Positions 9,065 to 17,200 of a DNA stretch of 64,000 nucleotides are shown here, piece after piece. The notes beneath the pieces are model-generated. The model had not been told where the DNA came from. It saw nothing but the letters and a program-made list of their open reading frames with translations, and searched no databases. The stretch spans positions 1-64,000 of the forward strand of contig JAAANZ010000057.1 of the NCBI GenBank assembly GCA_009909065.1. Reading direction: 5' to 3'. The number at the start of each line of letters is the position of its first letter. The stretch's first letter is position 1. The translations under genes and the position numbers were made by a program. The stretch comes from Alphaproteobacteria bacterium. Its GTDB lineage: Bacteria > Pseudomonadota > Alphaproteobacteria > Caulobacterales > Hyphomonadaceae.

Positions 9065-9460
9065 TCAGCTTGCCGGCCGCGCGGCGAAGACATCCGTGTT
9101 TGAAAAGTCATCGCCCTTGAAGAGCAAGACCCGGCCCTCGGTTTTGGCAAGGGCATAGGCGAAACAATCACCAAAATTCAGCCCAGCGCGGTGATTTCCG
9201 CGTCCGAATTGCCGATAGGCCTCGCGCGCGGCCCGGGCATGGGTGTCGGTCACGGGCACGATGTCTATCGATAATGCCGGGAACAGGTCGTCATAGCGCG
9301 CACCGACCTCTCGACCCGGACGGTCTATTCTGAGCGTGCCTTCAAACCAGTTCGCCGCTGATATCGCCACGTCGGCATTGTCGACAAGCGCCTGTCGATA
9401 GATATCAGCGTCCTTTTCCTTCAAGACGATGGCAAGAATGGCCGATGTATCGACGATCAT
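9065..9460 (-). CDS. vapC: VapC-type PIN-domain toxin
   Basis: 131 residues. The PIN ribonuclease fold is shown by D4 (MIVDTSA), E40 (NWFEGTL), D98 (NFGDCFAYA) and D117/D118 in LLFKGDDFSNTD, giving the full acidic metal-binding set. VapC toxins cut tRNA or rRNA and stop translation when free of antitoxin. The start overlaps the stop of the upstream vapB-like gene by 4 bases (ATGA), the usual coupled arrangement. It sits between fatty-acid degradation genes on the same strand, 31 bases before the enoyl-CoA hydratase start. Confidence 0.93.
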   Translation of the reverse strand: MIVDTSAILAIVLKEKDADIYRQALVDNADVAISAANWFEGTLRIDRPGREVGARYDDLFPALSIDIVPVTDTHARAAREAYRQFGRGNHRAGLNFGDCFAYALAKTEGRVLLFKGDDFSNTDVFAARPAS

Positions 9461-9708
9461 TTTGGTGCGCCCGACAGGTCATAAACCTCGTCATCCGGCA
9501 ACGGAATCAGTCCATCTTGTATGGGGTGTGCTGTATCCCATTGTTCCAGTGCGGCCGCTCTCGCGGCACGGCAATCAGGACCGGCCTGCTCACGCTCGGC
9601 CAGCTCGCGCAAGGCCCGCAGGACCGTGGCCGTCAGCGTCTCGCCGGTGCGCGCGGAAATTTCCAGCGCCAGGCGGTGCGCTTCCTCATTCTTGATGTTC
9701 ATGCCCAT
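9457..9708 (-). CDS. vapB: VapB-type antitoxin
   Basis: 83 residues from ATG 9708 (or 81 from ATG 9702). The N-terminal part, MNIKNEEAHRLALEISARTG, matches the PSK/Rv0623-type transcription-factor antitoxin family, a short ribbon-helix-helix-like DNA-binding region that usually represses its own operon. The acidic C-terminal tail (IQDGLIPLPDDEVYDL) would wrap the toxin. No convincing ribosome binding site lies before either ATG, so leaderless translation is possible. An AT-rich stretch with TATACCTTAT-like character lies just upstream (about 9709-9730) and is the likely promoter. Confidence 0.9.
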   Translation of the reverse strand: MGMNIKNEEAHRLALEISARTGETLTATVLRALRELAEREQAGPDCRAARAAALEQWDTAHPIQDGLIPLPDDEVYDLSGAPK

Positions 9709-9824
9709 GGTAGAAAGATAAGGTATAAAGGGCCGTGCGTCGAACCGGCCCGGCGCGCGAGGGCCGGGCCGCCATCTCCCGGCCCTCGACGAAGCCGCCC
9801 GCCAAGCCCTTGGCGCCGTTGAGA

Positions 9825-10982
9825 TCACTCCGCCGCGGCGGGAAGCTCTTCAGCCGACAGCGCCGTGTAGCGCTTGAGGTGATGATCGACATTGCCGAAC
9901 TCATGGTCGATCATGGTCATCCGCTTGAAATAATGGCCCACAGCCAGTTCCTCGGTCATGCCCATGCCGCCATGAATCTGGATCGCTTCCTGGCCGACAA
10001 AACGCCCGGCCTGCCCGATGCGCACCTTGGCCGCCGAAACGGCTTTCTTGCGTTCGGTTTCCGGCTCGTCGAGCTTCAGCGTCGCCATGTATGTCATGGA
10101 GATCGATTGCTCATGCTCCATGAACATATCCACCATGCGGTGCTGGAGCACCTGGAACTTGCCGATCGGCGTGCCGAACTGCTTGCGCTGCTGGGAATAT
10201 TCCACGGTCATCTTGTGGGCCACGCCCATCGTCCCGCAGGCTTCGGCGCACAGCGCCGCGGTGGCTTCGTCGGCCACCCGCTCGATCAGCGGCAGGGCGC
10301 CATCTACCTCGCCGACGACCGCCTCGGCCGGCACGGACACATTTTCGAAATGCACTTCCGAGGCGCGCCGGCCATCCACCGTTGGATAGTCCCGGGTGAC
10401 GACGCCGCTGGCCGACTTGTCGACGATGAAAAGCGAAATTCCGTTGGGCTCGCGCCGTGAACCTGCGGTGCGCGCGGACACCAGCAAGTGGCTCGCCCAG
10501 GGCGCCCCGATTACCACCGCCTTGTGGCCGTTCAGCGTGTAACCCGCGCCCGATTTCGTGGCCGTGGTTTCGAGATCGGCCAGGTCATAGCGCCCGCGCG
10601 GCTCGGCATAGGCGAAGGCGAAGACCTTCTCGCCCGACATGATGGCGGAAAGGTATTCCTGCTTCTGCGCCTCGCTGCCGGCATGCTTCAGGGCCCCGCC
10701 GGCGCAGACCACGCAGGGCACATAGGGCTCGACCACGAGACCCTTGCCGAATTCCTCCATCACGACCATGGCATCGACCGCGCCGCCGCCCAGGCCGCCA
10801 TCCTCCTCGCTGAACGGTGCCATGAGGAGGCCGAGTTCGGCAAATTGCGCCCACATTTCCGGGCGCCAGCCGGCATCGGAATTCACGACACCGCGACGCG
10901 TGTCGAAATCATACTTCTCGCGGATCAGCCGGGCGAGGCTGTCGCGGATCATGGTCTGTTCTTCGCTGAAATTGAAATCCAT
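9825..10982 (-). CDS. Acyl-CoA dehydrogenase (PimD-like small subunit type)
   Basis: 385 residues of the acyl-CoA dehydrogenase fold. The start is ATG 10982 with ribosome binding site GGGAGGAAG. Visible family segments include FAYAEPRGRYDL (FAD/substrate region in place of the usual YAMTEPxAGSD), the C-terminal QRKQFGTPIGKFQ and the end motif QIHGGMGMTEEL. It would catalyse FAD-dependent alpha-beta dehydrogenation of an acyl-CoA and pass electrons to ETF. It pairs with the second dehydrogenase at 11678-12874, as in pimeloyl-CoA (pimC/pimD) and related ring-cleavage or dicarboxylate pathways. The true substrate cannot be read from sequence. Confidence 0.92.
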   Translation of the reverse strand: MDFNFSEEQTMIRDSLARLIREKYDFDTRRGVVNSDAGWRPEMWAQFAELGLLMAPFSEEDGGLGGGAVDAMVVMEEFGKGLVVEPYVPCVVCAGGALKHAGSEAQKQEYLSAIMSGEKVFAFAYAEPRGRYDLADLETTATKSGAGYTLNGHKAVVIGAPWASHLLVSARTAGSRREPNGISLFIVDKSASGVVTRDYPTVDGRRASEVHFENVSVPAEAVVGEVDGALPLIERVADEATAALCAEACGTMGVAHKMTVEYSQQRKQFGTPIGKFQVLQHRMVDMFMEHEQSISMTYMATLKLDEPETERKKAVSAAKVRIGQAGRFVGQEAIQIHGGMGMTEELAVGHYFKRMTMIDHEFGNVDHHLKRYTALSAEELPAAAE

Positions 10983-11033
10983 CTTCTTCCTCCCGAGGGC
11001 CCGGCGGGCCGCGTTCCAGTTGATAGTCTTGTT

Positions 11034-11645
11034 TCAGAAGAGGTCGCCGACCGCAATCTCGATCCGGGGCTCGAACAGCGGCGACACCGACTGGCCGGGG
11101 CCATGGCTGGAAACATCCGAATATTCGCCCCGTGCCGGTGAGCGGAATATGTGCAGCTTGCCATTCACCGTATCGACGATCCAGTATTCCGATATCTCGA
11201 CCGTCGCATAAGTCCGGCTCTTCCTGTGAATGTCCTGATCGAGGGTGGAATTCGACACCTCGATACAAAGGAGGACGTGTTCGGGTCGAAGCCTTGCCAC
11301 ATTGGCAGGATCCACGGGTGTAACAACCGCAAAGTCGGGTTGGACAAAGGTGTTGGTTTTCACCTGCAAGCCAGGTCCGGGCTGGGCAACGTAACTCCGG
11401 TTTTCCGGATCAACCGCGTCAATCGCAAGAATGAGCCGTTTGGCCAGACGCGCTTTGCTGTGTCCATGACGCTGACCCGGCGGCGGCGTCATGACGATTT
11501 GCCCATCCCAGAGCTCATAATGCATCGCATCATCGAAAAACCCATTGTCCGCGAGAACGAAAAACTCGTCCACGCTGAACCGCTTCTCCAGGTAGCCGCT
11601 GCGGTCACGTTTGCGGACATCGAGTTGGGCGATGCCGTCTGCCAT
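11034..11645 (-). CDS. Uma2 family (DUF820) PD-(D/E)xK nuclease-fold protein
   Basis: 203 residues. The Uma2 pattern is visible: FDDAMHYELWDGQIVMTPPPGQRH near the N-terminus, the nuclease-fold acidic motifs in TFVQPDFAVV and LLCIEVSNS, then RKSRTYATVEISEYWIVD. Uma2 proteins have a PD-(D/E)xK fold with unknown biological role, abundant in cyanobacteria and scattered elsewhere. Its position between two acyl-CoA dehydrogenase genes (51 and 32 bases from its neighbours) suggests insertion into an existing operon rather than a shared pathway. Confidence 0.85.
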   Translation of the reverse strand: MADGIAQLDVRKRDRSGYLEKRFSVDEFFVLADNGFFDDAMHYELWDGQIVMTPPPGQRHGHSKARLAKRLILAIDAVDPENRSYVAQPGPGLQVKTNTFVQPDFAVVTPVDPANVARLRPEHVLLCIEVSNSTLDQDIHRKSRTYATVEISEYWIVDTVNGKLHIFRSPARGEYSDVSSHGPGQSVSPLFEPRIEIAVGDLF

Positions 11646-11677
11646 GAATCAAGCATACCTCGTCATCACGACGCCGC

Positions 11678-12874
11678 CTACAGCCCGAGTATCATCTTGG
11701 AGATGATGTTGCGCTGGATCTCGTTGGACCCGCCATAGATCGAGGTCTTGCGCATGTTGAAATAGGTCGGCGCGGCGGCGTGGGCATAGTCGGGCCCGAT
11801 GGGATATTCATTCGATCCCGCCTGCGGAAAGCCGCGGAAATACGGCGCCGCATAATTGCCGACCGCTTCCATGGTCAGTTCGGTCAGGCGCTGCTGGATC
11901 TCGGTGCCCTTGACCTTCAGGATCGAGCTTTCCGGCCCCGGCCCCTTGCCCTGCGCCTCTCCGGCGAGGGTGCGCAGCTCGGTGAATTCCAGCGCCGACA
12001 GATCGATCTCCAACTGACTGACCTTGCGCGAGAAATCCTCATCGCGGATCAGGGGCTCGCCGTCGAGCAGTTCGGTGGAGGCGATCTCCTTCAGCTTCTC
12101 GACGCCGCGCTTGGAGCGCGCCACACCGGCAATGCCGGAGCGTTCATGGGCCAGGAGGAACTTGGCATAGGTCCAGCCCTTGTTCTCCTCGCCAATCAGG
12201 TTTTCCACCGGCACGCGGACATCGGTCAGCCAGGTTTCATTGACTTCATGGCCGCCATCGATGGTAATGATCGGCTTCACCTCGATCCCCGGCGAGTTCA
12301 TGTCGATCAGCAGGAAGGAAATCCCCTCCTGCGGCTTGGCGGCATCGGGATCGGTGCGCACCAGGAAAAAGCCCCAGTCGGCGTGCTGGGCGAGCGTCGT
12401 CCAGGTCTTCTGGCCATTGACGATGTAATGGTCGCCATCGCGCACGGCCGTGGTCTTCAGCGAGGCCAGGTCCGAGCCCGCCCCCGGCTCGGAATAGCCC
12501 TGGCACCACCAGACATCGCCGCTGCGAATGCCCGGAAGGTGGCGCGCCTTCTGTTCGTCATTGCCGAAGGTATAAATCACCGGGCCGACCATGCTCACGC
12601 CAAAGGGAAGCGGCATGATCGTATCGGCGCGGGCATTTTCTTCCGACCAGATATATTTCTGCGTCGGCGTCCAGCCTGTTCCGCCATATTCGACAGGCCA
12701 GGAGGGGACCGACCATCCTTTTTCGCCGAGAATCTTGTGCCAGGCGAGAAACTGCTCGCGGGAAAGGTCGTCCCGCGCACCGTCGCCGATGAAATCGCGC
12801 GGATAATTGTCCGCGATGAACTGGCGCACTTCCTTTCGGAAAGCGACTTCTTCGGGGCTGAATTCGAGATTCAT
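11678..12874 (-). CDS. Acyl-CoA dehydrogenase (PimC-like large subunit type)
   Basis: 398 residues with a strong ribosome binding site (AAGGAGG) before ATG 12874. The segments CQGYSEPGAGSDLASLKTTA (FAD/substrate loop) and IYGGSNEIQRNIISKMILG (C-terminal FAD-binding motif) are canonical for the family. The long alpha-helical insert DPANY-less type resembles the PimC/IcaC subfamily, which partners a smaller dehydrogenase, here at 9825-10982. It is the first gene of the minus-strand fatty-acid cluster. A palindromic operator candidate lies 60-90 bases upstream (12934-12963). Confidence 0.93.
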   Translation of the reverse strand: MNLEFSPEEVAFRKEVRQFIADNYPRDFIGDGARDDLSREQFLAWHKILGEKGWSVPSWPVEYGGTGWTPTQKYIWSEENARADTIMPLPFGVSMVGPVIYTFGNDEQKARHLPGIRSGDVWWCQGYSEPGAGSDLASLKTTAVRDGDHYIVNGQKTWTTLAQHADWGFFLVRTDPDAAKPQEGISFLLIDMNSPGIEVKPIITIDGGHEVNETWLTDVRVPVENLIGEENKGWTYAKFLLAHERSGIAGVARSKRGVEKLKEIASTELLDGEPLIRDEDFSRKVSQLEIDLSALEFTELRTLAGEAQGKGPGPESSILKVKGTEIQQRLTELTMEAVGNYAAPYFRGFPQAGSNEYPIGPDYAHAAAPTYFNMRKTSIYGGSNEIQRNIISKMILGL

Positions 12875-12933
12875 GGTGCGCGTCCTCCTTCGCGTGGCTA
12901 CTCACAGCTAACTACACGCCTCAGGCCCGCTGA

Positions 12934-12963
12934 CAAGTTTACGCGCACGTTAACGTCAACTTG
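12934..12963. promoter_or_regulatory. Palindromic operator candidate upstream of acyl-CoA dehydrogenase cluster
   Basis: The segment AAGTTTACG ... CGTCAACTT forms a nearly perfect inverted repeat (one mismatch) around a perfect 10-base palindrome ACGTTAACGT (12947-12956). TTTACG/ACGTCAA-type sites are known for MerR-family LiuR and related regulators of branched-chain and fatty acid catabolism. It overlaps the end of the cobT-like gene and lies upstream of the acyl-CoA dehydrogenase start. The regulator is not in the window. Confidence 0.4.
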
Positions 12964-13948
12964 CCGCATCCATTGGCTTCGCCAGGAAAGGCGCACAGGC
13001 CGTCTTGAGGATGCCGATGGCCGTGGCCGAGCCAAGCCCGCCGCCCGTACTGAAACCGAATTCCACGAGCGGCTTCAGGTCGAGGCGTTCCAGCGCCGCC
13101 TGGTGAGCCGGGCGGCCCGTGGCGTGGGCGGCCACGACATGCGAGATCGCGTCCGGGTCCACGGCATGGATCACGCCCGCGGCAATCGTCGTGGCGAAAC
13201 CGTCAAGCAGCACCGGAATGCCTTGCTGACGGGCCGCGACAATGGCGCCGGCACAGGCGGCCATCTCGCGTCCGCCGAGGCGGGCGAGGGCTTCGAGCGG
13301 ATCTTCGGTATGGCCGCGATGCAGGCTGAGCGCCGTATTGACAAGCTCGGTTCGTTTGCGCGTGATCACCGATGGCGTGGCCGGCCCGGGGCGCACCCAG
13401 TAATCGGCCGAGCCGCCATACAGCGCGCAGGCGACGGCCGCCGCGGCGGTGCCGATACCCGCGCCGATCACGCCGATACTGAGCAGGTCGGGCAGGCCTT
13501 CCAGCGCCTCGAAACCATAAGCCATTGTGGCCACGCAGTCGGCCTCGCTCATTGCGGCAGCCTCGGCGATGTTGGGTGTCGGCTTCTCGATGGCCAGTTC
13601 GAAGACACGGATATTGGCCCCGACCTGCGCCGCGATGGCCGACAGGGGCGCGCGCCCCTGGCGCAGCGCCTCGACCTGGGCCCGGGTATCGCTGTCATCG
13701 GACAGGGACACACCTGCCCCGGTCAGCCCGTGCGCGCCGGCGAACATGGCGAGTGTCGGATTCTCCACACGGGGCGGATAGCGTCCCTGCCACTGCGCCA
13801 GCCAGGCCGCGGCATCGCCGAGCTGGCCGAAATCGCCTTCCCGGCCCATGCCCAGCAGCGCCTCACGGACCTCGCCGGCGCTGGCCGTGTCAGGCTCCAC
13901 CGGCTTGTGGATCAGCTCGCGGATATCGTCAAAAGGTGTCGTTGACAT
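12956..13948 (-). CDS. cobT: CobT-family protein (NaMN:DMB phosphoribosyltransferase-like), active-site divergent
   Basis: 330 residues, slightly shorter than typical CobT (340-355). CobT makes alpha-ribazole phosphate from nicotinate mononucleotide and dimethylbenzimidazole for the lower ligand of B12. Conserved family segments are LAMFAGAHGLTGAGVS (66-81), the AMSEADCV segment (132-139) and DGFATTIAAG (about 244-253). However the usual GEMGIGNTT motif is IGAGIGTAA (161-169), and the usual RLGEGTGA near the C-terminus is STGGGLGSA, so the two glutamates corresponding to Salmonella E174 and E317 appear to be glycines (G162, G303). The PPGSLG motif near the N-terminus is also missing. It may be inactive or have changed function. 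No other cob gene is adjacent. Confidence 0.75.
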   Translation of the reverse strand: MSTTPFDDIRELIHKPVEPDTASAGEVREALLGMGREGDFGQLGDAAAWLAQWQGRYPPRVENPTLAMFAGAHGLTGAGVSLSDDSDTRAQVEALRQGRAPLSAIAAQVGANIRVFELAIEKPTPNIAEAAAMSEADCVATMAYGFEALEGLPDLLSIGVIGAGIGTAAAAVACALYGGSADYWVRPGPATPSVITRKRTELVNTALSLHRGHTEDPLEALARLGGREMAACAGAIVAARQQGIPVLLDGFATTIAAGVIHAVDPDAISHVVAAHATGRPAHQAALERLDLKPLVEFGFSTGGGLGSATAIGILKTACAPFLAKPMDAAS

Positions 13949-14074
13949 GGCTCAGCTCGTCCCTGATCCTTTCTCCGTGGTCCCCCTGAGGCGGGCCGTG
14001 CGGCGTCCAGGCTGCAGATATTGTATCGCGTCAGCAATTCCTAAAGCTTATGAACGGATTCAGGAGTCACTTTC

Positions 14075-14281
14075 ATGACAGAACCCGTGATCACATCCCC
14101 CTGTATCAAGGTTTGTGCCGTGGATGGCCAGACCGGGCTCTGTCTTGGCTGCGGGCGCACGCTGGCGGAAATCGGCGGCTGGTCGGGCCTCGGCCAGCCG
14201 GGCCGCGAGAAGATCATGGCACAGTTGCCGCAGCGCATGCAGGGCTTGCGTGACCTTGGCAAGCTGGGAGGTGAGGAATGA
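14075..14281 (+). CDS. DUF1289 small cysteine-rich protein
   Basis: 68 residues. The pattern SPCIKVCAVDGQTGLCLGCGRTLAEIGGW is the DUF1289 signature (quoted in parts: SPCIKVC, LCLGCGRT, EIGGW), with four cysteines that probably bind a metal or an Fe-S cluster. The role of these proteins is unknown. An AGGAG ribosome binding site lies 10 bases before the ATG. Its stop overlaps the start of the retropepsin-like gene (ATGA), so the two are translated together. Confidence 0.88.
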   Translation: MTEPVITSPCIKVCAVDGQTGLCLGCGRTLAEIGGWSGLGQPGREKIMAQLPQRMQGLRDLGKLGGEE

Positions 14282-14832
14282 AACTGCCCGACATCCTGGC
14301 CGCTGCGGCCGTGGCACTCGGCTGTGCCTTCGTGATCAGCGAAATGATCGCTCCTAAGATGACAAGCGAGCCGGCCCGCGAGCCCGCCGAGGCGAGTGGG
14401 GCCGACCGCGACCGGCCCGCCGGCGAAGCGGACAGACCCGCGCCGCCGAGCGCGTATAGCGCTGCGAACGCCGCGCTGCTCAAACTGGAGGATGACGGCC
14501 ATTACTGGGCCAATGCCGAGGTGGACGGGCGGGCGATCGAATTCATGGTCGATACCGGCGCATCGACCGTGGCGCTGACCTATCAGGACGCGCTGCGTAT
14601 CGGGCTGGATCCCGACCAGCTCGACTATTCCTGGCGTATCAGGACCGCAGGCGGGGAGGTCATGGGCGCTTCGGTCCTGCTTTCCTCGATCCGGATCGGG
14701 CGCGTCGAGATTGACGATGTCGAGGCCATGGTCCTTCGCGACGGGCTTTCGCAGTCGCTCCTCGGCATGACCTTCCTGCGCGAACTGGAAAGCTATGAAT
14801 TCAGGAAGGGAAACCTGATCCTCAGGCAGTAG
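14278..14832 (+). CDS. Retropepsin-like aspartic protease, TIGR02281 type
   Basis: 184 residues: an N-terminal membrane anchor or signal (about residues 5-25), a Pro/Ala-rich linker and a single retropepsin domain with the catalytic motif FMVDTGASTVALT and the second motif SLLGMTFLREL. Retropepsins act as dimers, each chain supplying one aspartate. The bacterial TIGR02281 clan AA proteases are membrane-tethered with the domain in the periplasm. Physiological substrates are unknown. Coupled to the DUF1289 gene by a 4-base overlap and convergent with the PilZ-like gene, whose last codons overlap its stop. Confidence 0.88.
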   Translation: MKLPDILAAAAVALGCAFVISEMIAPKMTSEPAREPAEASGADRDRPAGEADRPAPPSAYSAANAALLKLEDDGHYWANAEVDGRAIEFMVDTGASTVALTYQDALRIGLDPDQLDYSWRIRTAGGEVMGASVLLSSIRIGRVEIDDVEAMVLRDGLSQSLLGMTFLRELESYEFRKGNLILRQ

Positions 14833-15118
14833 GGTCGCGGGAAAGACAGCCGCTTTCACCGGGCACCAGGCTGAGACCGGCCATTCCGCCGCGCTGCCAG
14901 ACCACGCGGGCATGGGCGCGCAGACCCAGCGCCTGGCAGCTCAGCTGGATATGCTGCGGCAGCGATATCGGGGCCGTGAACCGGATGCGCAAAACGGTCT
15001 CGCTACGTTCCTTTATCACGGCGTCGTGGACATGACCTGTGCCATTATGGAGAAGGCATCGTGTGTTTTCCGGCGCGCGGGGCGCCCTGCCTGTGCGGTT
15101 TTCTTGTGTCGATGGCAT
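14822..15118 (-). CDS. Small PilZ-like domain protein
   Basis: 98 residues from ATG 15118, which has GAGG just upstream; longer starts run into unlikely Cys/Trp-rich sequence. The residues from about 20 to 88 follow the pattern of short single-domain PilZ proteins: a basic N-terminus, DAVIKERSETVLRIRF, then ARVVWQRGGMAGLSLV. PilZ domains often bind cyclic di-GMP, but the canonical RxxxR motif is not clear here, so nucleotide binding is doubtful. Its end overlaps the retropepsin-like gene by 11 bases. Confidence 0.6.
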   Translation of the reverse strand: MPSTQENRTGRAPRAPENTRCLLHNGTGHVHDAVIKERSETVLRIRFTAPISLPQHIQLSCQALGLRAHARVVWQRGGMAGLSLVPGESGCLSRDPTA

Positions 15119-15227
15119 TTCCTCGTCCCGCTCTGTCGGTGGGTGACAAGACAAGTGGGCTTGCAAGAACGCGGCCAGCCCCAACCCGACACCGGAACCA
15201 TGCGCACGGCAGCATTCGCTGCAGGTC

Positions 15228-16052
15228 TCAGCCGGCCAGTACCGAGTAGAGCATGCGGGCGCCGACCAGGGCGAGCGCCACGCCGAACATGCGCCGCAGG
15301 AGGCTCGCATTGAGCTTGTGGGCCAGCGAGGCGCCCAGCGGGGCCATCGTCACGGTGAACACGGAAATCAACGCAAAGGCCGGCAGGTTGACAAAGCCGG
15401 CCGAGCCGGGGGGCAGACCCTCGCGCCCCCAGCCGGCGATGACCGCCGCCGCCGCGGCCGGGGCCCCGATGGCGACACCGAAACCGGCCGCCGTCGCCAC
15501 CGCACCATGGATCGACTTTCCGAAAACCGTCATCAGCGAGACGCCGAATGTTCCCCCGCCAATCCCCATAAGGGCCGAGAGCGCGCCGATCAGGCTTGCC
15601 AGCCCCATCCGCCAGGCTCCGCCCGGCATCCGGTCGGCCAGGCGCCAGTTCGGACGCCCGAAAAAGAGCTGGGCGGCCAGGATGAAGGCCATCGTGCCGA
15701 AAATCGCGGTGAGCCCCGCGCCGGGGATAAAGCCCGCCGCCGCCATCCCCGCCAGCGCACCCGTCATGATGAAAGGCGCCCAGCTGCGCACGATCGCCCA
15801 GTCGACCGCGCCGCGCGCATGATGGGCCATGACCGAGCGGATCGAGGTGATGATGATCGTCGCCAGAGATGTGGCCACGGCCACATGCATGGCTGTCGCC
15901 TCATAGCCGAGGCCGGTGAACAGGAAGAACAGGACCGGCACGATCACCGCCCCGCCTCCAATGCCGAACAGGCCCGCCGCCAGGCCGGCGGTCAGCCCCG
16001 CTGCCACAAGTGCACCAATCAGCGGCCATTGCGTCGTCAGGAACTCGATCAT
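15228..16052 (-). CDS. Sulfite exporter TauE/SafE family membrane protein
   Basis: 274 residues with about eight membrane segments and the duplicated family motif: AAGLFGIGGGAVIVPVL in the first half and ALMGIGGGTFGVSLM in the second. TauE/SafE proteins are inner-membrane permeases linked to export of sulfite, sulfoacetate and other organosulfonates, but most members have no proven substrate. No sulfur-metabolism gene is adjacent, so the substrate stays open. Same strand as the hypothetical gene upstream with a 45-base gap. Confidence 0.92.
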   Translation of the reverse strand: MIEFLTTQWPLIGALVAAGLTAGLAAGLFGIGGGAVIVPVLFFLFTGLGYEATAMHVAVATSLATIIITSIRSVMAHHARGAVDWAIVRSWAPFIMTGALAGMAAAGFIPGAGLTAIFGTMAFILAAQLFFGRPNWRLADRMPGGAWRMGLASLIGALSALMGIGGGTFGVSLMTVFGKSIHGAVATAAGFGVAIGAPAAAAAVIAGWGREGLPPGSAGFVNLPAFALISVFTVTMAPLGASLAHKLNASLLRRMFGVALALVGARMLYSVLAG

Positions 16053-16097
16053 CGCCGCCCTATGGCCGTGATCATGCGCCTTGTCACGGGGCGCTCT

Positions 16098-16607
16098 CTA
16101 GCCGGCGGCCAGGCGTGGGCTGCGGCCGGGGTCGAGGCCAATCTCGCCGAGCAGTTCCTGCGCGTCCGCGATCTGCCTTTGTGCATGGGCGAAACTCCAC
16201 AGCTCCAGCTTGCCCCGGCGTGCCAGAACCGCGATACGCCCCGGCGGACCGGCGCCGGCGAGAAGGTGCCAGATCACCGGCGGCGTCAGCGCCAGCCGGT
16301 CCTCGGCAAACCTGCCCTGTGAGAGCGCCAGACGCGCCGCCTCGTCGAGCGCGGGATGGTTCTGCATGCGCCGGCCAAGGCTTTCCATCAGCGCCGTGCC
16401 GTCATGGCCGATCACGCGCCCCGGCTCGACCAGTTCGAACACGACGTCAAGGCGCCCGCGCTCGGGCAGCCACTCCAGCGCCCGGCGCACATCGACGGGC
16501 ACGGGCACCTCGCGCCCGCGCGCGCTCTCGCCGGCAATCTCTGCCACGTCCCAATGCAGCGCGCCCGGCGCGATATCCGCAATCCTGTGAGATGCCGTAC
16601 GGCCCAT
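16098..16607 (-). CDS. Hypothetical protein
   Basis: 169 residues from ATG 16607 (ribosome binding site GGAAGAG four bases upstream); a longer start at 16670 is possible. I do not recognise a family. The sequence is mixed alpha/beta with no signal peptide or membrane segment, and includes LEWLPERGRLDVVFELVEPGRV and a C-terminal helix with AHAQRQIADAQELLGEIGLD. It lies between smpB and the TauE/SafE gene on the same strand. The antisense frames are less convincing, which supports it being real. Confidence 0.55.
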   Translation of the reverse strand: MGRTASHRIADIAPGALHWDVAEIAGESARGREVPVPVDVRRALEWLPERGRLDVVFELVEPGRVIGHDGTALMESLGRRMQNHPALDEAARLALSQGRFAEDRLALTPPVIWHLLAGAGPPGRIAVLARRGKLELWSFAHAQRQIADAQELLGEIGLDPGRSPRLAAG

Positions 16608-16709
16608 CCGGCTCTTCCGCCCTGTCCTGATCGTTTCGTTTTCAGAGAAATTGTGCAGGATCGGTGCCACGGAGGGATCAGAAAGGCCGGGTGGCCAGCT
16701 TTCCAGCCC

Positions 16710-17189
16710 CTACCTTTCCCGCAGGAGCCTGGCCTTCTGGCGTTGCCAATCGCGCTTGGCCTCGACATCGCGCTTGTCATGAGCCTTCCGGCCGGTCGCA
16801 ATGCCAATGAGGAGCTTGGCGATGCCGCGTTCATTGAAATACAGTTTCAACGGGACAATCGTGCGCCCGGCGCGCTCGACCGCCTGCGCCAGTCGCGCCA
16901 ATTCGCGCCGGGAGACGAGCAGTTTGCGCTTGCGCTTGGGTTCATGATTGAAGCGGTTGGCCGCCGGATAGATCGGGATATCGCAATTGATGAGCCAGAG
17001 CTCGCCCTCCTCGACCGAGGCATAGGCCTCGGCAATATTGGCGCGGCCTTCGCGTAGGGACTTGACCTCCGAGCCCTGAAGCACGAGGCCGGCCTCCAGC
17101 GTGTCCTCGACGCTGTAATCCCGGCGGGCACGCCGGTTCTCGGCCACCAGCCCGTCGCCGCGGCCCCGTGTCTGGTTTTTCTTCGCCAT
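16710..17189 (-). CDS. smpB: SsrA-binding protein SmpB
   Basis: 159 residues, typical length. SmpB binds tmRNA and delivers it to stalled ribosomes for trans-translation. Family motifs visible are [21 protein letters not shown] at the N-terminus, [19 protein letters not shown], and the basic C-terminal tail [21 protein letters not shown], which is the tail that enters the mRNA channel. It is encoded 11 bases downstream of dapA on the same strand, a common alphaproteobacterial arrangement. The ssrA gene was not seen in this window. Confidence 0.97.
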   Translation of the reverse strand: MAKKNQTRGRGDGLVAENRRARRDYSVEDTLEAGLVLQGSEVKSLREGRANIAEAYASVEEGELWLINCDIPIYPAANRFNHEPKRKRKLLVSRRELARLAQAVERAGRTIVPLKLYFNERGIAKLLIGIATGRKAHDKRDVEAKRDWQRQKARLLRER

Positions 17190-17200
17190 GGCCGGTTCCG

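Noticed and set aside
9034-9174. The longer start of the enoyl-CoA hydratase at 9174.
   Set aside because: It would overlap vapC by 110 bases and adds 47 residues without family similarity; ATG 9033 has a proper ribosome binding site.
11780-13945. A 721-residue plus-strand frame across the acyl-CoA dehydrogenase and cobT-like genes.
   Set aside because: It crosses a gene boundary and the intergenic operator region and is antisense to certain genes.
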